From contig JAUQYY010000293.1 in NCBI GenBank assembly GCA_030587505.1, positions 1 to 25,715 on the forward strand: a stretch of DNA of 25,715 nucleotides. Reading direction: 5' to 3'. Shown here piece after piece: positions 22,755 to 25,715 of the stretch. This DNA is from Candidatus Sigynarchaeota archaeon. Lineage in GTDB: Archaea > Asgardarchaeota > Jordarchaeia > Jordarchaeales > Jordarchaeaceae. The stretch's first letter is position 1; each line of letters starts with the position of its first letter. The translations under genes were made by a program, and so were the position numbers. Below the pieces are notes generated by a model, which saw only the letters and a program-made list of their open reading frames with translations, was not told the origin of the DNA and ran no database searches.

Positions 22755-23015
22755 CTAATAATCAATATTATTAAACTCGCGTCCCACCCAGAATCTGGAC
22801 CTACATCTCTTCAAAAAATCTTCACCTCTCTTCCTCCTATACCCCACGTACAAACCCTTCTCTCCCGAAATATTCTCCATATAGAACCAGTCAACTATTC
22901 CAAAGAATCCAGGCGCATTACAATGTTCCCGTAATCCTGGGAGTTTCTCCTCCAGCTATTGCCTGTACTCTAAAGGGTTTTGAACGCGTACCATTCGTTT
23001 TTGGACAAATACCAT
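22755..23015 (-). pseudogene. Short unidentified reading frame with an in-frame TAG
   Basis: From ATG 23015 the minus strand encodes MVFVQKRMVRVQNPLEYRQ, then TAG at 22956-22958, and then 66 further codons in the same frame (LEEKLPGLREHCNAPGFFG, IVDWFYMENISGEKGLYVGY, RRKRGEDFLKRCRSRFWVGR) to TAG at 22755. The second part has coding-like amino-acid and codon composition but no start codon before an internal ATG. I do not recognise the family. It could be a decayed gene end, or a TAG that is read through; neither is proven. Confidence 0.3.
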
Positions 23016-23418
23016 ATCATTTATTACAATTATTCATCTCACCCCTAGCATCCTCAGCCCCTCGCTCAGCTCTCATTACCTGCACTACATTCCGAACGTA
23101 CAACACCTTTCGCACTAGAATCTCGGTTTAGGAAAGCCTCCACGGTTAAAAATCCGCAAAAGCCCCGGCTTCACATATTTCAAACCAAAAATCCACGTTT
23201 AACACACTACCTAAATTCTTTCCCTCCGAATGTAGGGTGCTCCAGAGAGACTAGCTGACTCAGAGGTCTTAAATAGGCTCTGTAAACCTTCCTGCCAAAA
23301 AATTTGTTCCCTTTTTGAGATACCGAATTCCTTCTTTAGCCTTTGTCCCTCGCTTGGTGTTTGGTTGGCGGTGGGCGTTCCAAGTTTTCAATCACTTGGC
23401 AGTAATTTGTTAGCATAA

Positions 23419-23431
23419 TGGTTTTAAATTT
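23419..23431 (+). promoter_or_regulatory. TATA box for the GcvH-like gene
   Basis: GGTTTTAAATTTA lies ~65 bases before ATG 23491, predicting initiation near 23450 and a ~40-base leader with GAGGTG. Confidence 0.4.
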
Positions 23432-23490
23432 AGAAGAACACTAAAATTGTTAATAAACTATTATAGTATGTGTTCTGTGAGGTGTAGCGT

Positions 23491-23934
23491 ATGGAGATAA
23501 CGTTTGAGTTAGAAGGTGAGAGCGTTACCGTTAATCTTCCTGACGATCTTTACTATCACAATGACCACTGCTGGGTCAGGGTTGAGAACGGAAAGGCGAG
23601 GATCGGCTTCGACGATTTTGGCCAGGCGACAGCTGGGAAAATTCTGTTCGTGAGGCTCAAACCGCAGGGAAAAACCATCGAGGCGGGCAAGAGCTTCGGC
23701 TCCATAGAAACAGGGAAGTGGGTCGGTCCTCTGAGAGCCCCAATCAGCGGCACGATTGTAGAGGTCAACCCGGAGGTGAAGAAGAAGCCGACAATAATAA
23801 ACGAAGACCCCTACGGTGACGGGTGGCTTATAGTTGTGGAGCCAACAAACCTCGAACCGGAACTGGCGAACCTGGTAACCGGCGACGCCATAAAAGCCTG
23901 GATAGACAAAGAGATAGAGGAAAGACTCAAATAA
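23491..23934 (+). CDS. gcvH: Glycine cleavage H-like lipoyl carrier protein
   Basis: A 147-residue lipoyl-domain protein. It begins with LPDDLYYHNDHCWVRVENGK, matching the H-protein opening (YxxxHxW), and then ARIGFDDFGQATAGKILFVR. The lipoylated lysine is probably K76 in FGSIETGKWVGPLRAPISG; the usual H-protein context is ESVKA, so the surroundings are unusual. It ends with DPYGDGWLIVVEPTN, as in GcvH. ATG 23491 follows GAGGTG (23479-23484) by six bases. In glycine cleavage it shuttles the aminomethyl group between P, T and L proteins, none of which are here; related carriers serve the sHdr sulfur-oxidation pathway. The next gene is a lipoate ligase. Confidence 0.85.
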   Translation: MEITFELEGESVTVNLPDDLYYHNDHCWVRVENGKARIGFDDFGQATAGKILFVRLKPQGKTIEAGKSFGSIETGKWVGPLRAPISGTIVEVNPEVKKKPTIINEDPYGDGWLIVVEPTNLEPELANLVTGDAIKAWIDKEIEERLK

Positions 23935-23948
23935 ACCCGCACCCACTC

Positions 23949-23953
23949 TTTTT
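23949..23953 (+). terminator. Short T-run between the GcvH-like and lipoate ligase genes
   Basis: T5 lies 15 bases after the GcvH-like stop and ~20 bases before the next start. It may cause partial termination; with only 39 bases between genes, some read-through is likely. Confidence 0.25.
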
Positions 23954-23973
23954 ATTCTCGAGGCTGAAAAGAG

Positions 23974-25062
23974 TTGGAAGAGTGGAGACTCCTGAATCTG
24001 GACGCTCTACCCCCAATCGACACCCAAGTCGTCTACGATGCGGTTGCACAGGCCAGAAGCAAAAACCTGGTTCCCGACACCCTCATTCTCTGCTACCCGG
24101 AGAGTCCACTGGTGTGCATAGGATATCACCAGGAGCTGGAAAAGGAAATAGACTACCCCTTCTGCCAGTCCCAGGGAATACCCGTGGTTCGAAGAATTCT
24201 GGGTGGAGGAGCTGTGTACCTTGACCGGGGACAGCTGTTTTACCAGATAATAGTCCACAGAAAAAACCCCAAAATACCCTCCACGATAAGCGAATTCTTC
24301 CGGAGACTCCTGGAAGCCCCCACAAAAACCTACCAGGATCTCGGAATCCCCGCGCAGTACAAGCCGATAAACGACATCGAGGTCAACGGCAGAAAAATCA
24401 GCGGGAACGGCGCCGGCACCCTTGACAACATCGTGAACATAATGACAGGAAACGTTATAATAGACTTCGACTTCGAGATGATGGTCAGGATACTGAAGGT
24501 TCCGAGCGAAAAGTTCCGAGACAAGGTGGCGAAAAGCCTGGAGGAGAGAATGACCACCATAAAGAGAGAACTCGGACACGATGTTCCCCGCGAAAGAATA
24601 AAACAGCTACTCATAAAAAACTACGAGGAAACCCTCGACATAAAGCTAAAAAAGGGAGAACTCACCGACTGGGAAAAAGAAACCATGGAAGAGCTGAGGA
24701 AGAAGTACCGTTCCAAGGAGTGGCTGTACCTGGCGTTCCTGCGCCACCCGGACCTTGCGAGAAAAGTGAAAATATCAAGCACAGCCTCCGTCGCCGAATC
24801 CGCCTACAAGGCTCCCGGGGGCCTCATCCGAGTAACCCTAAGAATAGACGAGAACAGGATAAGAGAGATAATGTTCAGTGGAGACTTCTGGATGTACCCC
24901 GAAGAGAAGCTGACGGAACTGGAGAAAAGGCTAACCGGGGTTCTAACGGACATAGACAAGATAAGCCGAATCGTTCAAACCTTCTACAAGGAGGAAAAAA
25001 TAGAAACTCCGGGCGTAACGCCAGAGGACTTTATAACAGTAATAAGCCAAGCACTGGAGTAA
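23974..25062 (+). CDS. lplA: Lipoate-protein ligase with fused C-terminal accessory domain (LplA plus LplB-like)
   Basis: A 362-residue enzyme that attaches lipoate to a carrier lysine through lipoyl-AMP. The catalytic domain shows SPLVCIGYHQELEKEIDYPF, VVRRILGGGAVYLDRGQLFY (the RRxxGGG motif) and KPINDIEVNGRKISGNGAG, whose lysine is the conserved LplA residue. Residues ~265-360 form the accessory domain: SVAESAYKAPGGLIRVTLRI, IREIMFSGDFWMYPEEKL and GVTPEDFITVISQAL, matching archaeal LplB. In Thermoplasma these are two separate proteins; here they are one, as in E. coli LplA. The start is TTG 23974, ten bases after GAGG (23960-23963). The obvious substrate is the GcvH-like protein encoded just upstream. 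Confidence 0.9.
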   Translation: MEEWRLLNLDALPPIDTQVVYDAVAQARSKNLVPDTLILCYPESPLVCIGYHQELEKEIDYPFCQSQGIPVVRRILGGGAVYLDRGQLFYQIIVHRKNPKIPSTISEFFRRLLEAPTKTYQDLGIPAQYKPINDIEVNGRKISGNGAGTLDNIVNIMTGNVIIDFDFEMMVRILKVPSEKFRDKVAKSLEERMTTIKRELGHDVPRERIKQLLIKNYEETLDIKLKKGELTDWEKETMEELRKKYRSKEWLYLAFLRHPDLARKVKISSTASVAESAYKAPGGLIRVTLRIDENRIREIMFSGDFWMYPEEKLTELEKRLTGVLTDIDKISRIVQTFYKEEKIETPGVTPEDFITVISQALE

Positions 25063-25090
25063 CCCAGTCTTCTCAACCCTTAACGGTTCC

Positions 25091-25102
25091 CCTTTTCTTT
25101 TT
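25091..25102 (+). terminator. T-rich terminator after the lipoate ligase
   Basis: CCTTTTCTTTTT begins 28 bases after the stop codon, giving T4 and T5 runs. Confidence 0.4.
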
Positions 25103-25163
25103 GTAACCCGCACTCCTGAGGGCGCACGCCGGGGCCTCCTCTCACTTGCCTTGCTTCTGGGGT

Positions 25164-25640
25164 TTAGTGCCGCAGTGTCGCGACGATTTTCTGAGCATCT
25201 AGGAGTAGTTCTAAGGCGTGGAGGGGGCTGAGAACAACTATGTCGGCGTTCAAGATTGTTGATGGGCAGGCGCCTTCCTCTCCGATTACGGCGATGCCCA
25301 GTTTCGCTCTTTTTAGCATGAGTTCATCGTTTCTGCCGTTTCCGACGGCGGCCGTGTTCTCTGAACCTAGCCTCTCCACGAACTTTTCCTTCGCTAGGTT
25401 CTCAGCTCCGGGCTCGCTTTCGATGCGATGCCAGTCAACTCCCAGCTCTTCCGCTAATTCCTTTAGGTTACCCCTCGTGTCGGATGAAAGTATAACCACT
25501 TTCACCCTACCGGATAGCTGGCGAATCTTTCTTTGCACCTCTGGGGAAATGTGTCCGTTCATCGACAGGGTTCCGTTCAGATCAAAAACCACGTTTTTTA
25601 TCTCTACTCCTCCAATCCCGGGGATTTTGAAAGCTATCAT
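25164..25640 (-). CDS. HAD-superfamily phosphatase, soluble P-type ATPase-like (COG4087 type)
   Basis: A 158-residue HAD protein without a cap domain. Motif I is VVFDLNGTLS, motif II is KVVILSSDT, and motifs III/IV are VGNGRNDELMLKRAKLGIAV. The nucleophile aspartate is present, but the second acidic residue, usually D in DxDGT phosphatases, is asparagine, as in the archaeal 'soluble P-type ATPase' group. This loses the usual acid/base catalyst, so the reaction may be slow or different; the true substrate is unknown. ATG 25640 has AGGAAG ~10 bases upstream. Convergent with the lipoate ligase gene. Confidence 0.85.
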   Translation of the reverse strand: MIAFKIPGIGGVEIKNVVFDLNGTLSMNGHISPEVQRKIRQLSGRVKVVILSSDTRGNLKELAEELGVDWHRIESEPGAENLAKEKFVERLGSENTAAVGNGRNDELMLKRAKLGIAVIGEEGACPSTILNADIVVLSPLHALELLLDAQKIVATLRH

Positions 25641-25715
25641 CGTTTGACACTTCCTTTTCTTTTTTCAGACGAGCGCCTGGAGGTGTTTGCTTTGCGTCTG
25701 GGACTGTTTTTTGGC
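25641..25715 (-). other. Edge fragment, possibly the end of another minus-strand gene
   Basis: All three minus-strand frames enter from the right edge without early stops. One frame (PKNSPRRKANTSRRSSEKRK) ends in TGA overlapping the HAD start codon as ATGA, a common operon arrangement; another ends in TGA at 25665-25667. The window is too short to decide which, if any, is real. Confidence 0.25.

Larger units (their letters stand above)
22388..23490. other. 1.1-kb AT-rich gap without an intact gene
   Basis: Apart from the hydrogenase TATA box on the left and the GcvH promoter on the right, I see only broken minus-strand reading frames (see 22755-23015) and a further 35-codon frame near 23018-23125 (VLYVRNVVQVMRAERGAEDA). 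No tRNA-like T-loop, CRISPR repeat or transposase was found. Base composition is AT-richer than the flanking genes. Confidence 0.5.

Overview
The window looks like a piece of an anaerobic, probably thermophilic archaeal chromosome. The evidence is an Alba chromatin protein, TATA-type promoters upstream of many genes, strong GGAGG-type ribosome sites often paired with TTG or GTG starts, an F420-type LLM oxidoreductase, a Cdc48/VAT-like N-domain protein, a Rag/Arf-like G-domain protein with a roadblock-like tail, and a group 4 membrane hydrogenase operon. I cannot fix the lineage; an uncultured Hadarchaeota-, Bathyarchaeia- or Thermococci-related archaeon would fit. I found no rRNA, tRNA, CRISPR array or insertion sequence.

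Layout. 1-3010 (minus strand): the start of a beta-keto-acid cleavage enzyme, a frameshifted 2,4-dienoyl-CoA-reductase-type flavoenzyme and an SCP2-like protein, suggesting acyl-CoA or amino-acid breakdown. 3222-8156 (plus strand): an MBL-fold hydrolase, a decayed HyuA-type hydantoinase/oxoprolinase remnant, a LysN-type aminotransferase, an F420-type LLM oxidoreductase and a Pat-like GNAT acetyltransferase. 8200-10389 (minus): a frameshifted radical SAM/SPASM enzyme and an agmatinase-family ureohydrolase. 10547-11506 (plus): a zinc MDR dehydrogenase divergent from the agmatinase. 11544-14302: a divergent pair, a helix-hairpin-helix/degenerate-GTPase/roadblock-like protein and a Cdc48-N-like/VWA fusion. 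14821-16197: Alba, a DUF5788-like protein and a stand-alone Lrp-type RAM domain. 16424-17959: 4-hydroxybutyryl-CoA dehydratase. 18257-22372 (minus): a six-gene complex-I-like operon, order A-B-C-D-H-I. 22388-23490: a long AT-rich gap holding only a broken small reading frame. 23491-25062 (plus): a GcvH-like lipoyl carrier and a fused lipoate-protein ligase. 25164-25640 (minus): a HAD / soluble P-type-ATPase-like phosphatase.

How the genes may work together. The operon at 18.2-22.4 kb would be easy to label NADH or F420H2 dehydrogenase, but its large subunit keeps both nickel-binding CxxC motifs and a HycE-like C-terminal peptide, so it is better read as an energy-converting [NiFe] hydrogenase. 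It has a NuoA-like subunit but no antiporter-like (NuoL/M/N, EchA) subunit in this window. The adjacent 4-hydroxybutyryl-CoA dehydratase, together with the cleavage enzyme, flavoenzyme, aminotransferase and F420-type enzyme, is compatible with amino-acid or C4-acid fermentation whose electrons leave as H2; that link is inference.

A caution: at least four genes (cleavage enzyme, flavoenzyme, hydantoinase, radical SAM) are interrupted by single-base frame changes, mostly in short homopolymers. This may be read or assembly error rather than biology. The hydantoinase remnant also lacks about two thirds of its length and is probably a true pseudogene.
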